Below, in pieces: positions 1 to 8,022 of a stretch of 64,000 nucleotides of DNA. Source of the DNA: Bacteroides sp. (GTDB lineage Bacteria > Bacteroidota > Bacteroidia > Bacteroidales > Muribaculaceae); assembly GCA_014801955.1 (NCBI GenBank), contig JAAVDE010000025.1:1-64000 (forward strand), written 5' to 3'. The position numbers and the translations under genes were made by a program. Position 1 is the stretch's first letter. The number at the start of each line of letters is the position of its first letter. The notes under the pieces were generated by a model. That model made no database searches. It was not told the origin of the DNA and was given only the letters and a program-made list of their open reading frames with translations.

Positions 1-427
1 CTTCGAGAATAATCAGCTCTTTGGTTCGGGCGGCCAGAATCGAAACTACGCGGCAGCCGGCCTGCTTCATTGCCTTGATGATCGGCAGCAGGGGAGCGAC
101 GCCAACGCCGCCTCCGCAGCAAACGACCGTGCCGCCGTCTGGAATATGGGTTGCGCGTCCCAGCGGGCCAACGATGTCGGCAAACCGCTGGCCCGGCTCC
201 ATCGAGCATATGGCGCGGGTGGAGTCGCCGATGGCCTGAACTACTATGGTTATGGTGCCGCGCTCAATGTTGGCGTCGGCGATGGTCAGCGGGATTCGTT
301 CGCCGTGGGCGTCGTTGATAACGATAACGAAGTGGCCCGGGCGGCGCGCGGCGGCGATGCGCGGGGCTTTCACCTCGAATTTAACGACGTTGGCCGAAAA
401 CTGCTGTTTGTCAACTATTTCATACAT
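1..427 (-). CDS. NfnA/SudB-like FAD/NAD-binding oxidoreductase subunit (partial)
   Basis: About 142 N-terminal codons of a flavoprotein subunit whose C-terminus lies beyond the left edge. Reading the minus strand from ATG at 427 gives MYEIVDKQQFSANVVKFEVK, then a ferredoxin-reductase FAD-binding barrel (RPGHFVIV, ERIPLTIAD) and the start of the NAD-binding half with GGGVGVAPLLPIIKAM. This matches the FAD/NAD-binding subunit of NADH-dependent ferredoxin:NADP reductase / sulfide dehydrogenase; dihydroorotate dehydrogenase electron-transfer subunits share the fold. The start overlaps the end of the upstream capA-like gene by 13 bases, which implies coupled translation at the end of the ffh-folD-capA run. 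Its partner subunit would lie to the left, outside the window. Confidence 0.85.
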   Translation of the reverse strand, partial: MYEIVDKQQFSANVVKFEVKAPRIAAARRPGHFVIVINDAHGERIPLTIADANIERGTITIVVQAIGDSTRAICSMEPGQRFADIVGPLGRATHIPDGGTVVCCGGGVGVAPLLPIIKAMKQAGCRVVSILAARTKELIILE

Positions 428-1479
428 TGCTGGAAAAGTGTGTCGGATGGTACGTTGATATTATGGCGGTTAAAAAGTTCGGAAGCGTTTTTGAAGAATG
501 TTTTTGCGCGAGGGTCGCTGTGGGTCGCGGCGTTTTTGAGCCGATAGGTCGAAGGCTCAACGAAAACCAGCGAATAGGCCGCCGAACCTACGCGCGCACG
601 GCCAACGCTGTCGCGCTCAAGGCGAACGCGCACCATTGCGCCGCCGCGGGTGTCGGCGGTTTTCATGTTGGAAATCAGGTTGCCGAGCGAGTAGACCAGC
701 AGAACGGGGCGGCCGTCGGGGCCGGTTCGCATTTCCATTGGCTGAACAACGTGGGGGTGGCCGCCGATAATCATGTCGGCGCCGTAGCTGACCAGCTTGT
801 TGGCCAGGGCTTTCTGCGCGGCATTGGGGAGCAGATGATATTCGTCGCCCCAGTGAATGCAAACGGCAACCAGCTCGGCTCCTGCCCGGCGCGAGGCCCG
901 GATGTCGGCTTCGATTTTTGTGGTGTCGATATAGTCAACGACCGCGTTGCCCTGAACGGCGATGCCGTTGGTTCCGTAGGTATAGTTCAGCAGACCGACG
1001 CGGAAGTCGTTTACGTTAACTATCGCCGGCACCAGCGAGTCGCGCGCGGCTGCGTCATGGTAGATGCCCGCGTGGGGAATGCCCAGCGAATCGAGCTGCG
1101 TTATTGTTCGGTGCAGACCCTTGTCGCGGCGGTCGAGAATATGGTTATTCGCGAGCAGGAAAAAATCGAAGCCCGCGCCCGTCAGCGCCCGCGGATATTC
1201 GTCGGGAGCTGAAAAGCACGGGTAGCCGCGATAGGGCTTACCGCCCAGCGACGCCTCGAAGTTAACGACCGCATAGTCCGCGCGCTCAACAAACGGCTTG
1301 ATTTCCTCGAAGCAGCCCGCAAAGTCGTGGGTGCCCGAGGGAGTCCGCGAAGCGTTGATTTGCGCTTCGTGCATCATTGCGTCGCCGGCAAAGAGCAGGT
1401 CGGCCGACCGGTGCTGCGGCAGGCTCACGAGCTCCGGCACCAGTGGCAGAATAAACGTTAGCAGGTCGGCGAGCAGCAA
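415..1479 (-). CDS. CapA family metallophosphatase-like protein
   Basis: A 354-residue protein of the CapA/PGA_cap family, a calcineurin-like fold named after the poly-gamma-glutamate capsule protein CapA but widespread with poorly defined roles. Visible metal-site motifs are AGDAMMH (about 31-37), NFEASLG (73-79), NNH (111-113), HWGDEY (209-214) and GGHPHVVQP (239-247), followed by YSLGNLIS. The N-terminus is hydrophobic and could act as a signal or anchor, suggesting an envelope location. It starts 6 bases after folD and its last codons overlap the nfnA-like gene. No capsule genes are adjacent, so a capsule role is not supported here. Confidence 0.85.
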   Translation of the reverse strand: MLLADLLTFILPLVPELVSLPQHRSADLLFAGDAMMHEAQINASRTPSGTHDFAGCFEEIKPFVERADYAVVNFEASLGGKPYRGYPCFSAPDEYPRALTGAGFDFFLLANNHILDRRDKGLHRTITQLDSLGIPHAGIYHDAAARDSLVPAIVNVNDFRVGLLNYTYGTNGIAVQGNAVVDYIDTTKIEADIRASRRAGAELVAVCIHWGDEYHLLPNAAQKALANKLVSYGADMIIGGHPHVVQPMEMRTGPDGRPVLLVYSLGNLISNMKTADTRGGAMVRVRLERDSVGRARVGSAAYSLVFVEPSTYRLKNAATHSDPRAKTFFKNASELFNRHNINVPSDTLFQQCMK

Positions 1480-1485
1480 GGCAGG

Positions 1486-2361
1486 TCAGTCTTTGTTTTT
1501 AGCTGCCTGCAGAGTGTTGATCATCAGCGAGCAGATTGTCATTGGGCCGACGCCGCCGGGAACCGGAGTGATTGCCGAGCAGAGGGGAGCAACGTTTTCG
1601 AAGTCAACGTCGCCGCAGAGGCGGAAGCCGCTCTTTTTCGATGCGTCGGGAACGCGGGTGGTGCCGACGTCGATAACAACGGCCCCGGGTTTGACCATGT
1701 CGGCGGTGACGAAGCCCGGATGGCCGATGGCCGCGATGATGATGTCGGCCCGGCGAACGATGTCGGCAATATCGGGAGTCGCGGAGTGGCAGACGGTAAC
1801 GGTTGCGTTGCCCGGCTGAGCTTTTTGCATCATCAGCGAAGCTACGGGCTTGCCAACGATGTTGCTGCGGCCTATAACGACGCAGTGTTTGCCGTGGGTT
1901 TCAATCTCGTAGCGGCGCAGCAGTTCAATGATGCCGGCGGGAGTGGCGCTCAGAAAGCAGGGGAGTCCCAGGCTCATGCGGCCAACGTTGACGGGATGGA
2001 AGCCATCGACGTCTTTGTCGGGGTCAACGGCCTGGATAATGGCCTGCTCGTCGATGTGGGCGGGCAGGGGGAGCTGAACGATGTAGCCGTCAACGTCGGG
2101 GTCGGCGTTGAGCCCGGCAACGATTTCGAGCAGCTCGGCCTGCGTAACGTCGGCTTCGCGGCGAATCAGGGTGGAGGTGAAGCCACACTCTTCGCATGCC
2201 TTGACCTTATGGGCAACGTAGGTTTCGGAACCGCCGTCGTGGCCTACCAGAACGGCTGCCAGGTGGGGGCGCTTCTTGCCGGCGGCAACGCGGGCTTCGA
2301 CCTCAGCGGCGATTTCTTGTTTAATGGCCGATGCGGTGGCCTTTCCGTCGATTATCTGCAT
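1486..2361 (-). CDS. folD: Bifunctional methylenetetrahydrofolate dehydrogenase / methenyltetrahydrofolate cyclohydrolase
   Basis: FolD interconverts 5,10-methylene-THF, 5,10-methenyl-THF and 10-formyl-THF in the cytosol with NADP, feeding purine synthesis and fMet-tRNA formation. The 291-residue length is normal. Signatures are [11 protein letters not shown] with the catalytic lysine, the [15 protein letters not shown] loop, the nucleotide-binding [12 protein letters not shown] and the C-terminal [10 protein letters not shown]. It lies 42 bases after ffh on the same strand with no promoter visible between them, so it is probably co-transcribed. Confidence 0.98.
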   Translation of the reverse strand: MQIIDGKATASAIKQEIAAEVEARVAAGKKRPHLAAVLVGHDGGSETYVAHKVKACEECGFTSTLIRREADVTQAELLEIVAGLNADPDVDGYIVQLPLPAHIDEQAIIQAVDPDKDVDGFHPVNVGRMSLGLPCFLSATPAGIIELLRRYEIETHGKHCVVIGRSNIVGKPVASLMMQKAQPGNATVTVCHSATPDIADIVRRADIIIAAIGHPGFVTADMVKPGAVVIDVGTTRVPDASKKSGFRLCGDVDFENVAPLCSAITPVPGGVGPMTICSLMINTLQAAKNKD

Positions 2362-2403
2362 ATGTGTCGGGTGGGGGATGTGAAGTTTTCGGGGGTGGGT
2401 GAA

Positions 2404-3759
2404 TTAGCGGCGGCGCATTTGCTGCAACTGTTGCATCTGGCGGGCGGCCTTCATCATCTGCATCGGGTTTTTCATCGTTGCGGCCGACTTCATTACCTTG
2501 CGCATTTCGTCGAACTGCTTCAGGATTTTGTTAACCTCGGCGATGTCGGTGCCCGAGCCGCGGGCAATGCGCTGGCGGCGCGAGCCCTTGATGATGTCGG
2601 GGTTGGCGCGTTCAACCGCGGTCATCGAGCCGATAATGGCTTTGATGTTCTTGAAGGGGTCGTCTTTGATTTCAACGTCCTTGATAGCCTTGCCGAGGCC
2701 GGGAATCATCGAGGCGATGTCTTTCAGCGAACCCATTTTTTCGATGCGCTGAATCTGCTCGAGGAAGTCGTTGAAGTCAAACTTGTTTTTGGCGATTTTG
2801 CGTTCGAGCTCGCGGGCTTTCTTTTCGTCGAAATCCTGCTGGGCTTTTTCAACGAGCGAAACGATGTCGCCCATGCCCAGGATGCGGTCGGCCATGCGCT
2901 CGGGGTGGAACACGTCGATGGCGTCCATCTTTTCGCCGGAGCCGACGAACTTGATGGGCTTGTCGACCACGGTGCGGATCGACAGGGCCGCGCCGCCGCG
3001 GGTGTCGCCGTCGAGCTTGGTCAGAACAACGCCGGTGAAGTCCAGACGTTCGTTAAACACGCGCGCGGTGTTAACGGCGTCCTGACCCGTCATTGAGTCA
3101 ACAACAAAGAGGATTTCTTTCGGATTCAGAGCTTTTTTCAGATTCTCGACCTCCTGCATCATCGCTTCGTCAACGGCGAGGCGGCCTGCGGTATCGACAA
3201 TCACCAGGTCCAGGTGGTTTGCCTTTGCGTAGGCAACGCCTTTCAGCGCAATGTCAACCGGGTTTTGGTTGCCCTCTTCGGTGAAAACGGGAACGCCGAT
3301 CTGCTCGCCAACGACCTTGAGCTGCTCAATAGCTGCGGGGCGATAAACGTCGCACGCAACCAGCAGCGGACGCTTGCCCTGTTCGCTCTTGAACTTGCGG
3401 GCCAGTTTGCCGGAAAAGGTTGTTTTACCCGAACCTTGCAAACCGCTCATGAGAACCACCGTCGGGTTGCCCGACAGGTCGAACTTGGCGGCCGATCCGC
3501 CCATCAGGGCGGCCAGTTCGTCGTGGACAATCTTAACCATCTGCTCCTTGGGCTTTACGCTCTGGAGAACGTTCTGGCCGAGGGCTTTGGCTTTAACGGT
3601 GTCAGTGAACTGCTTTGCTACCTTGAAGTTAACGTCGGCGTCGAGCAGGGCGCGGCGAACGTCGCGCATGGTTTCCGCAACGTTGATTTCCGTGATTTTG
3701 CCCTCGCCTTTCAATATCTTGAAACTGCGTTCAAGTCTTTCGCTAAGATTTTCAAACAT
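2404..3759 (-). CDS. ffh: Signal recognition particle GTPase Ffh
   Basis: Ffh (SRP54), 451 residues, binds 4.5S RNA and signal sequences of nascent membrane proteins and delivers ribosomes to FtsY. The NG domain carries the P-loop GLQGSGKTTFSGKLARKF, DVYRPAAIEQL, DTAGRL and TKLDGDTRGGAA. The M domain contains GSLKDIASMIPG and ends in a methionine-rich tail. I chose the ATG at 3759 (MFENLSERLERSF): the only upstream in-frame option (near 3780) falls inside the predicted -7 promoter box and the family starts at this motif. It is the first gene of the ffh-folD-capA-nfnA run. Confidence 0.98.
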   Translation of the reverse strand: MFENLSERLERSFKILKGEGKITEINVAETMRDVRRALLDADVNFKVAKQFTDTVKAKALGQNVLQSVKPKEQMVKIVHDELAALMGGSAAKFDLSGNPTVVLMSGLQGSGKTTFSGKLARKFKSEQGKRPLLVACDVYRPAAIEQLKVVGEQIGVPVFTEEGNQNPVDIALKGVAYAKANHLDLVIVDTAGRLAVDEAMMQEVENLKKALNPKEILFVVDSMTGQDAVNTARVFNERLDFTGVVLTKLDGDTRGGAALSIRTVVDKPIKFVGSGEKMDAIDVFHPERMADRILGMGDIVSLVEKAQQDFDEKKARELERKIAKNKFDFNDFLEQIQRIEKMGSLKDIASMIPGLGKAIKDVEIKDDPFKNIKAIIGSMTAVERANPDIIKGSRRQRIARGSGTDIAEVNKILKQFDEMRKVMKSAATMKNPMQMMKAARQMQQLQQMRRR

Positions 3760-3777
3760 AAAAGTCAAATTTTTCCG

Positions 3778-3807
3778 CAAAGTTAGCGATTATTTTCGAA
3801 TTTTCAA
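3778..3807 (-). promoter_or_regulatory. Promoter of ffh operon (TTG-N19-TAACTTTG)
   Basis: On the minus strand a perfect Bacteroidetes -7 element TAACTTTG lies at 3785-3778 and a TTG at 3807-3805, 19 bases apart. It sits about 19 bases upstream of the ffh ATG. The -33 part overlaps the T-tract of the terminator of the upstream cyclophilin gene. Confidence 0.75.
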
Positions 3808-3835
3808 TAAAAAAGCCCGACCAATGAGGCCGGGC
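3805..3835 (-). terminator. Rho-independent terminator of the kor-cyclophilin operon
   Basis: A GCCCG/CGGGC stem (3815-3819 with 3831-3835), extended inward past one mismatch by CC/GG, has loop AATGA. On the minus strand it is followed by TTTTTTAT. It lies just downstream of the cyclophilin stop codon at 3862. Confidence 0.75.
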
Positions 3836-3861
3836 AGTGAGATGAAAAGTAGTTGCGGGGT

Positions 3862-4743
3862 TTATTTGATGATTTCGGTGGAGAGGATTTTGATGTCGTT
3901 GACAGGGCGATCCTGGGCACCGGTTTTGGTCTTTTCGATTTTTTCAACAACGTCCATGCCCTTGATAACTTCGCCGAAAACGGTGTATTGATTATCGAGG
4001 TGGGGGGTACCGCCGACTGTTGTGTAGGCTTCGCGCTGGGCGTCGGTCAGCTTAACGTCGGCCACTTCCTTTTCGGCTTCGGCAATGAGCTCTTCCTGGA
4101 GTTTTTTCAGGCCTTCCTGGTCGCCCTTGCTCTGCATTTCCTGAATCTGGGCCTGGCGCTGGCCGGCGAGTTTATAGAAAACGCCCTGCATCTGGCCCAT
4201 TTTCATTTGCTGTTCCATCTGGTCGAGCTGGGCGGGAGTGTAGGTGGTGCCGGTCACGATATAGAACTGCGAGCCGGAGCTTTTGCGCTCGGGGTTAACC
4301 TGGTCGGAGGTGCGGGCGGCGGCGAGTGCTCCGCGTTTGTGGAAGTGTTTCGGATAAACGAATTCGGCGTCAATCTGATAGCCGGGACCGCCCTGGCCCA
4401 GGTGCTGACCGGGACGGGCATTCTTGCTGTCGGGGTCGCCTGCCTGAATCATAAATTCGTTGATTACGCGGTGGAAAAGGGTGCCGTCGTAGTAGCCTTC
4501 CTTAACGAGTTTGAGGAAGTTGGCCTGATGTTTGGGGGTGTCGCCGTAGAGGAGGATTTCAATGTCGCCCTCGGAGGTTTTGATGAGCACTTTGGCGTCG
4601 TCGGTAGCGGCGGGAGTTGTTGCTTCGTTCATTACGGTAGTTTCTTGGTTGGTTTGCTGAGTGGTTTCGGATTCGGAGGCTTTTGCGCTGCAGGCGGCGA
4701 GGCCGGCAAGGGGCAGGAATCCGAGCAGGATTTTTTTAATCAT
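3862..4743 (-). CDS. Cyclophilin-type peptidyl-prolyl isomerase, lipoprotein
   Basis: A 293-residue exported cyclophilin that would catalyse proline isomerisation during folding of envelope proteins. The N-terminus is a lipoprotein signal with lipobox LAAC at Cys18, then an S/T/Q-rich linker. Cyclophilin core motifs are TLFHRVINEFMIQAGDP and the C-terminal DNQYTVFGEVIKGMDVVEKI. A charged helical insertion of roughly 65 residues (near 155-220) separates the two halves. The ATG overlaps the TGA of the upstream 125-residue gene (ATGA), so the two are translationally coupled. A terminator follows. Confidence 0.93.
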   Translation of the reverse strand: MIKKILLGFLPLAGLAACSAKASESETTQQTNQETTVMNEATTPAATDDAKVLIKTSEGDIEILLYGDTPKHQANFLKLVKEGYYDGTLFHRVINEFMIQAGDPDSKNARPGQHLGQGGPGYQIDAEFVYPKHFHKRGALAAARTSDQVNPERKSSGSQFYIVTGTTYTPAQLDQMEQQMKMGQMQGVFYKLAGQRQAQIQEMQSKGDQEGLKKLQEELIAEAEKEVADVKLTDAQREAYTTVGGTPHLDNQYTVFGEVIKGMDVVEKIEKTKTGAQDRPVNDIKILSTEIIK

Positions 4744-5117
4744 ATTGCTGAGGTGGGATAAAGACGTTTGTAGATTCGGCGGAAGTTATTCGACTCGGCC
4801 GAAAGTTCGGCGGCGCGGCTTTCGCAGTCGGGACCCCATATGCCCTGGAGCAGCGCGGGCAGGTAGCGGTGTTCGCGGTCTTTGTCGATTGTTGCGGCAA
4901 TCAGTCTGTCAATCTGCGGAGCAAAAGCCTCGGGGTTGATTGCGCTGAGATAGCGGGCGGCGGAGCCGGAGAACTGGCCGTTGGCATCGACGTTGATAAT
5001 GTTGGAGGTTAGCCAGTCGATGTCGAGCTCGGGCGAGCCGATGTGGTTGGCGATGTACTCGTAGGTCAGCAGGCCGTCGGGGTCGGACGCGAGGCGTTTT
5101 TTGTCGGTATCGGTCAT
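4740..5117 (-). CDS. Conserved-context hypothetical protein, 125 aa
   Basis: I do not recognise this family. It is a 125-residue soluble, acidic and helix-rich protein (MTDTDKKRLASDPDGLLTYE at the start) with no signal peptide, membrane segment or cysteine motif; a WGPDCESRAAEL segment lies near residue 95. It is sandwiched by 4-bp ATGA overlaps on both sides: its start overlaps the korC stop and its stop overlaps the cyclophilin start. Such coupling argues that it is a real gene expressed with the 2-oxoacid:ferredoxin oxidoreductase. A helical-repeat fold is possible but not shown. Confidence 0.8.
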   Translation of the reverse strand: MTDTDKKRLASDPDGLLTYEYIANHIGSPELDIDWLTSNIINVDANGQFSGSAARYLSAINPEAFAPQIDRLIAATIDKDREHRYLPALLQGIWGPDCESRAAELSAESNNFRRIYKRLYPTSAI

Positions 5118-5647
5118 ATCAGTTCAGCTCCTTTCACAATTGCTTCGCGGTTCATCGGAATCAGGTGGTGGTGGCGCTCGGGCAATGTTTTCTCGAGGCC
5201 TTTAATAACGGTTTCGGGGCTGACCATCGGGTGGGCTTTCAGCAGGGCGCCGAGCAGAATCATGTTGAACGCCTTCATGTTGCCGCCGGCGATGGCTGCT
5301 TCGGTCGCGCGCACCTCAAGAACATTTATGTCGGTTCGCTGCGGCAGGCGGTGAATGCCATAGGGGTCATAGAGCAGCGTGCCGCCGGGTTTGACGTGGC
5401 TTTCGAACTTGTCGAGGCTTTGCTGGTTGAGCACCACTGCAATATCGTATTGGTCCAGCACGGGCGAGGAGATGGCTTCGTCGGAAAGGATTACGGTCAC
5501 GTTGGCGGTGCCGCCGCGCTGTTCGGGGCCATAGGAGGGCATCCAGCTGACTTCGAGGCCGTCGAGCAGGCCGGCGTAGGCGAGGATTTTGCCCATTGAA
5601 AGGACACCCTGGCCGCCGAATCCGGTTATGATGATTTCGTTAGTCAT
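5114..5647 (-). CDS. korC: 2-oxoacid:ferredoxin oxidoreductase gamma subunit
   Basis: The gamma subunit (177 residues) of a four-subunit 2-oxoacid:ferredoxin oxidoreductase. Signatures are IITGFGGQGVLSMGKILAYAG and GPEQRGGTANV. I chose the ATG at 5647 (MTNEIIITGFGGQG). A longer reading frame opens further upstream inside korB, but those residues are out-of-frame korB sequence, not a domain. The chosen start overlaps the korB stop by 8 bases. The complex is cytosolic and passes electrons from 2-oxoacid decarboxylation to ferredoxin, or runs in reverse for carboxylation. Confidence 0.93.
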   Translation of the reverse strand: MTNEIIITGFGGQGVLSMGKILAYAGLLDGLEVSWMPSYGPEQRGGTANVTVILSDEAISSPVLDQYDIAVVLNQQSLDKFESHVKPGGTLLYDPYGIHRLPQRTDINVLEVRATEAAIAGGNMKAFNMILLGALLKAHPMVSPETVIKGLEKTLPERHHHLIPMNREAIVKGAELI

Positions 5648-6416
5648 TCTTAACAGTGTTTTTAATTTCGCCGGGAACGTATTTGGGGAACATGTTTTCC
5701 TCCATCCATTTGTTGGCCTTTTCGGGCGACATTTTCCAGCCGCTGTTGCAGGTCGAAACGATTTCAACGAAGGAGGTGCCGCGCTTTTCGCGGGTGTTGA
5801 TGAAGGCTTGGCGAATGGCGGCCTTGGCTTTGCGCACTGCGGCGGGGGTGTGGACGCTCTGGCGCGTAACGTAGCAAACGCCGTCGAGCTCCTTGACCAG
5901 GTTGGTTATGTTGAGCGGATAGCCGTTCAGGTCAACGCGGCGGCCATAGGGCGTGGTCGATGTTTTCATGCCCTCGAGGGTTGTCGGCGCCATTTGGCCG
6001 CCGGTCATGCCGTAGATGCCGTTGTTGATAAAGATTATCGTTATGTTTTCGCCGCGGTTGCAGGCGTGGATGGTTTCGCAGGTGCCGATGGCGGCCAGGT
6101 CGCCGTCGCCCTGGTAGGTGAACACCATTGCGTCGGGGTTGAGGCGGGCGGCGGCGGTGGCAACAGCCGGTGCGCGTCCGTGGGCCGCTTCGATCCAGTC
6201 GATGTCAACGTAGTTATAGGCAAACACCGCGCAGCCGACCGGGGCAACGCCGATGGCGCTGTTTTCCATGCCGAGCTCTTCAATAACTTCGGCAACGAGT
6301 TTATGAACAACGCCGTGGGAGCAACCGGGGCAGTAGTGCATGGTTGCGTCGAGCATCAGGCGCGGGCGGGCGTTGACTTTTGAGCCTCCTTGGGCGAGGA
6401 TTTCTTCTTTAGTCAT
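5640..6416 (-). CDS. korB: 2-oxoacid:ferredoxin oxidoreductase beta subunit (TPP-binding)
   Basis: The beta subunit (258 residues) binds thiamine pyrophosphate. Visible signatures are HYCPGCSHGVVHK, the TPP/Mg motif YQGDGDLAAIG and the downstream NNGIYGMTGGQMAPTT. It overlaps korA by 8 bases (6409-6416) and korC by 8 bases. In Bacteroidales such clusters are annotated either as 2-oxoglutarate (Kor) or branched-chain 2-oxoacid (Vor) ferredoxin oxidoreductase; sequence reading alone does not settle the substrate. Confidence 0.93.
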   Translation of the reverse strand: MTKEEILAQGGSKVNARPRLMLDATMHYCPGCSHGVVHKLVAEVIEELGMENSAIGVAPVGCAVFAYNYVDIDWIEAAHGRAPAVATAAARLNPDAMVFTYQGDGDLAAIGTCETIHACNRGENITIIFINNGIYGMTGGQMAPTTLEGMKTSTTPYGRRVDLNGYPLNITNLVKELDGVCYVTRQSVHTPAAVRKAKAAIRQAFINTREKRGTSFVEIVSTCNSGWKMSPEKANKWMEENMFPKYVPGEIKNTVKND

Positions 6417-7509
6417 GGATGTTGAACTGTTTAATCAGCGAGTCAACGACTTCGCCGGGGTTGGGAACAATGCCGCCGTTGCGGCCGAAGTGGCGAACCG
6501 GAACGGCGCCCTCGACTGCCAGCCTGACGTCTTCAATCATCTGGCCGGCGTTCATTTCGGCAACGAGAATGCCTTTCATCTTCGGGGCGAGGTCGGCGAT
6601 AGCCTTGGTCGGGAAGGGCCAGAGGGTTATCGGGCGGAGCAGACCTACTTTAATACCGCGTGCGCGCGCCTGCTCGATGCTCTTTTTGCAGATGCGGCTC
6701 ATGCAGCCGAAGGCAACGAAGAGATATTCGGCGTCGTCGGTCATGTATTGCTCGTAGCGGACTTCGTTTTTTTCGATTTCGTCATAAACGGCCTGGAGCT
6801 GACGGTTGTTTTCTTCCATCATTTTCGACTCCAGTTCCAGGGTGGTCATAACGTTGCGGTTCTTGCGGCCACGCTTGCCGGTAACGGCCCAGGGACATTG
6901 GGCGGCGATTTCCTCGTCGGTTCGGCGCGGACGCGCTTCGGGCAAAACGACCTTTTCCATCATCTGGCCTATGATGCCGTCGGAAAGAATCATTGCCGGA
7001 GTGCGGTACTTGAACGCCAGGTCAAAGCCGAGGCCCACGAAGTCGGCCATATCCTGGACCGATGCGGGAGCCAGAACAATCAGGCGATAGTCACCGTGGC
7101 CGCCTCCCTTGGTTGCCTGGAAATAGTCGCTCTGCGAGGGCTGGATGGTGCCCAGGCCGGGGCCGCCGCGCATAACGTTGATTATCAGAGTCGGAATGCG
7201 ACCTGCTGCAATGTAGCTGATGCCTTCCATCATCAGGCTGACGCCGGGCGAGGACGACGAGGTCATAACGGCCTTGCCGGTGGCGCCGCCGCCGTAGACC
7301 ATGTTGATTGCGGCAACCTCGCTCTCGCTCTGGAGCACGACCATGCCGGTCGTTTCCCAGGGTTTCAGCTCTTCGAGCGTTTCAAGCACTTCGCTCTGGG
7401 GGGTGATAGGGTAGCCGAAATAGCCGTCAACGCCGTAGCGGATAGCGGCGTGGGCGACTGCCTCGTTGCCCTTCATTAGCTTAACGTCGTCGTTGATTTG
7501 TTGTTTCAT
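6409..7509 (-). CDS. korA: 2-oxoacid:ferredoxin oxidoreductase alpha subunit (KorA/VorB)
   Basis: The alpha subunit (366 residues) has the pyrimidine-binding and transketolase C-terminal-like domains. Typical sequence includes LMKGNEAVAHAAIRYGVD, FGYPITPQSEV, SSSSPGVSLMMEG and GGPGLGTIQPSQSDYFQ. I chose ATG at 7509 (MKQQINDDVKLMKGNEA); the open frame extends 23 codons upstream into the korD intergenic gap and tail without family similarity. It follows korD by 32 bases and overlaps korB by 8, making one korDABC transcription unit. Confidence 0.94.
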   Translation of the reverse strand: MKQQINDDVKLMKGNEAVAHAAIRYGVDGYFGYPITPQSEVLETLEELKPWETTGMVVLQSESEVAAINMVYGGGATGKAVMTSSSSPGVSLMMEGISYIAAGRIPTLIINVMRGGPGLGTIQPSQSDYFQATKGGGHGDYRLIVLAPASVQDMADFVGLGFDLAFKYRTPAMILSDGIIGQMMEKVVLPEARPRRTDEEIAAQCPWAVTGKRGRKNRNVMTTLELESKMMEENNRQLQAVYDEIEKNEVRYEQYMTDDAEYLFVAFGCMSRICKKSIEQARARGIKVGLLRPITLWPFPTKAIADLAPKMKGILVAEMNAGQMIEDVRLAVEGAVPVRHFGRNGGIVPNPGEVVDSLIKQFNIHD

Positions 7510-7541
7510 GATGTTTTTCTCTTTTTCTACGCTTACTGAAC

Positions 7542-7775
7542 TTAATTTTTTGGCATGAGCCGATAAACCTCGATGCATGCGTCAGGGCAAACCAGCGCAC
7601 ACGAGCCGCAACCAACGCAGTCGGCTGGGTTCAGGGCGTAGGCAAAGTGATAACCGCGGTCGTTGACCTCCTGTTCGCGCAGTGCGAGCACGTTAGTCGG
7701 ACATGCAACCACGCACAGGTCACACCCTTTGCAGCGGTTGGTGTCAATATCTACGGTTCCGATAGCCTTTGCCAT
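7542..7775 (-). CDS. korD: 2-oxoacid:ferredoxin oxidoreductase delta subunit (2x[4Fe-4S] ferredoxin)
   Basis: A 77-residue polyferredoxin subunit with two CxxCxxCxxxC(P) clusters: Cys15/18/21/25 (CKGCDLCVVACP) and Cys53/56/59/63 (CVGCGSCALVCP). These carry electrons from the TPP subunit to soluble ferredoxin. It is the first gene of korDABC. A plausible promoter lies about 50 bases upstream. Confidence 0.95.
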   Translation of the reverse strand: MAKAIGTVDIDTNRCKGCDLCVVACPTNVLALREQEVNDRGYHFAYALNPADCVGCGSCALVCPDACIEVYRLMPKN

Positions 7776-7823
7776 AATGTTTGATTACTAATGTAGGTTA
7801 TTGTACTGTTAATTTAATGCCTG

Positions 7824-7854
7824 CAAATATGCGAAAAAAAAATTAAAGCACAAA
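7824..7854 (-). promoter_or_regulatory. Probable promoter of korDABC (TTTG-N19-CATATTTG)
   Basis: On the minus strand TTTG at 7854-7851 and CATATTTG at 7831-7824 are 19 bases apart. The -7 box has one mismatch to TAnnTTTG (C for the first T). The box is about 50 bases upstream of the korD ATG. Confidence 0.5.
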
Positions 7855-7935
7855 CTATTTTGGCGTTTCTTAACCATTTTCTCGCTTTCCGGCGGTTTGT
7901 GCAACGATTTATTCACATTTCTTAAAAAAAAGTTA

Positions 7936-7965
7936 TTGTTTTCTAAAAATTATTTCGTAACTTTG
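7936..7965 (+). promoter_or_regulatory. Promoter of the nucleotide-sugar dehydratase gene
   Basis: TTG at 7936-7938 and a perfect TAACTTTG at 7958-7965 are 19 bases apart, 57 bases before the ATG at 8023. Because the boxes lie inside a longer upstream open frame (which opens near 7897), they support the downstream start. Confidence 0.75.
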
Positions 7966-8022
7966 CGGTCTAACCTACACTTATTTTTCTTTTCGACACA
8001 CAAAAATATTTACATCATAATT

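Noticed and set aside
1720-3096. A long plus-strand open frame antisense to folD and ffh (about 458 codons)
   Set aside because: FolD and Ffh on the opposite strand have full-length conserved domains; the long antisense frame follows from the GC-rich codon pattern. The same applies to similar long frames opposite the dehydratase gene, lpxC, lpxD, topB and clpC.
3757-3780. A longer N-terminus for Ffh (start near 3780)
   Set aside because: It would place the start codon inside the -7 box of the ffh promoter; MFENLSERLERSF is the family start.
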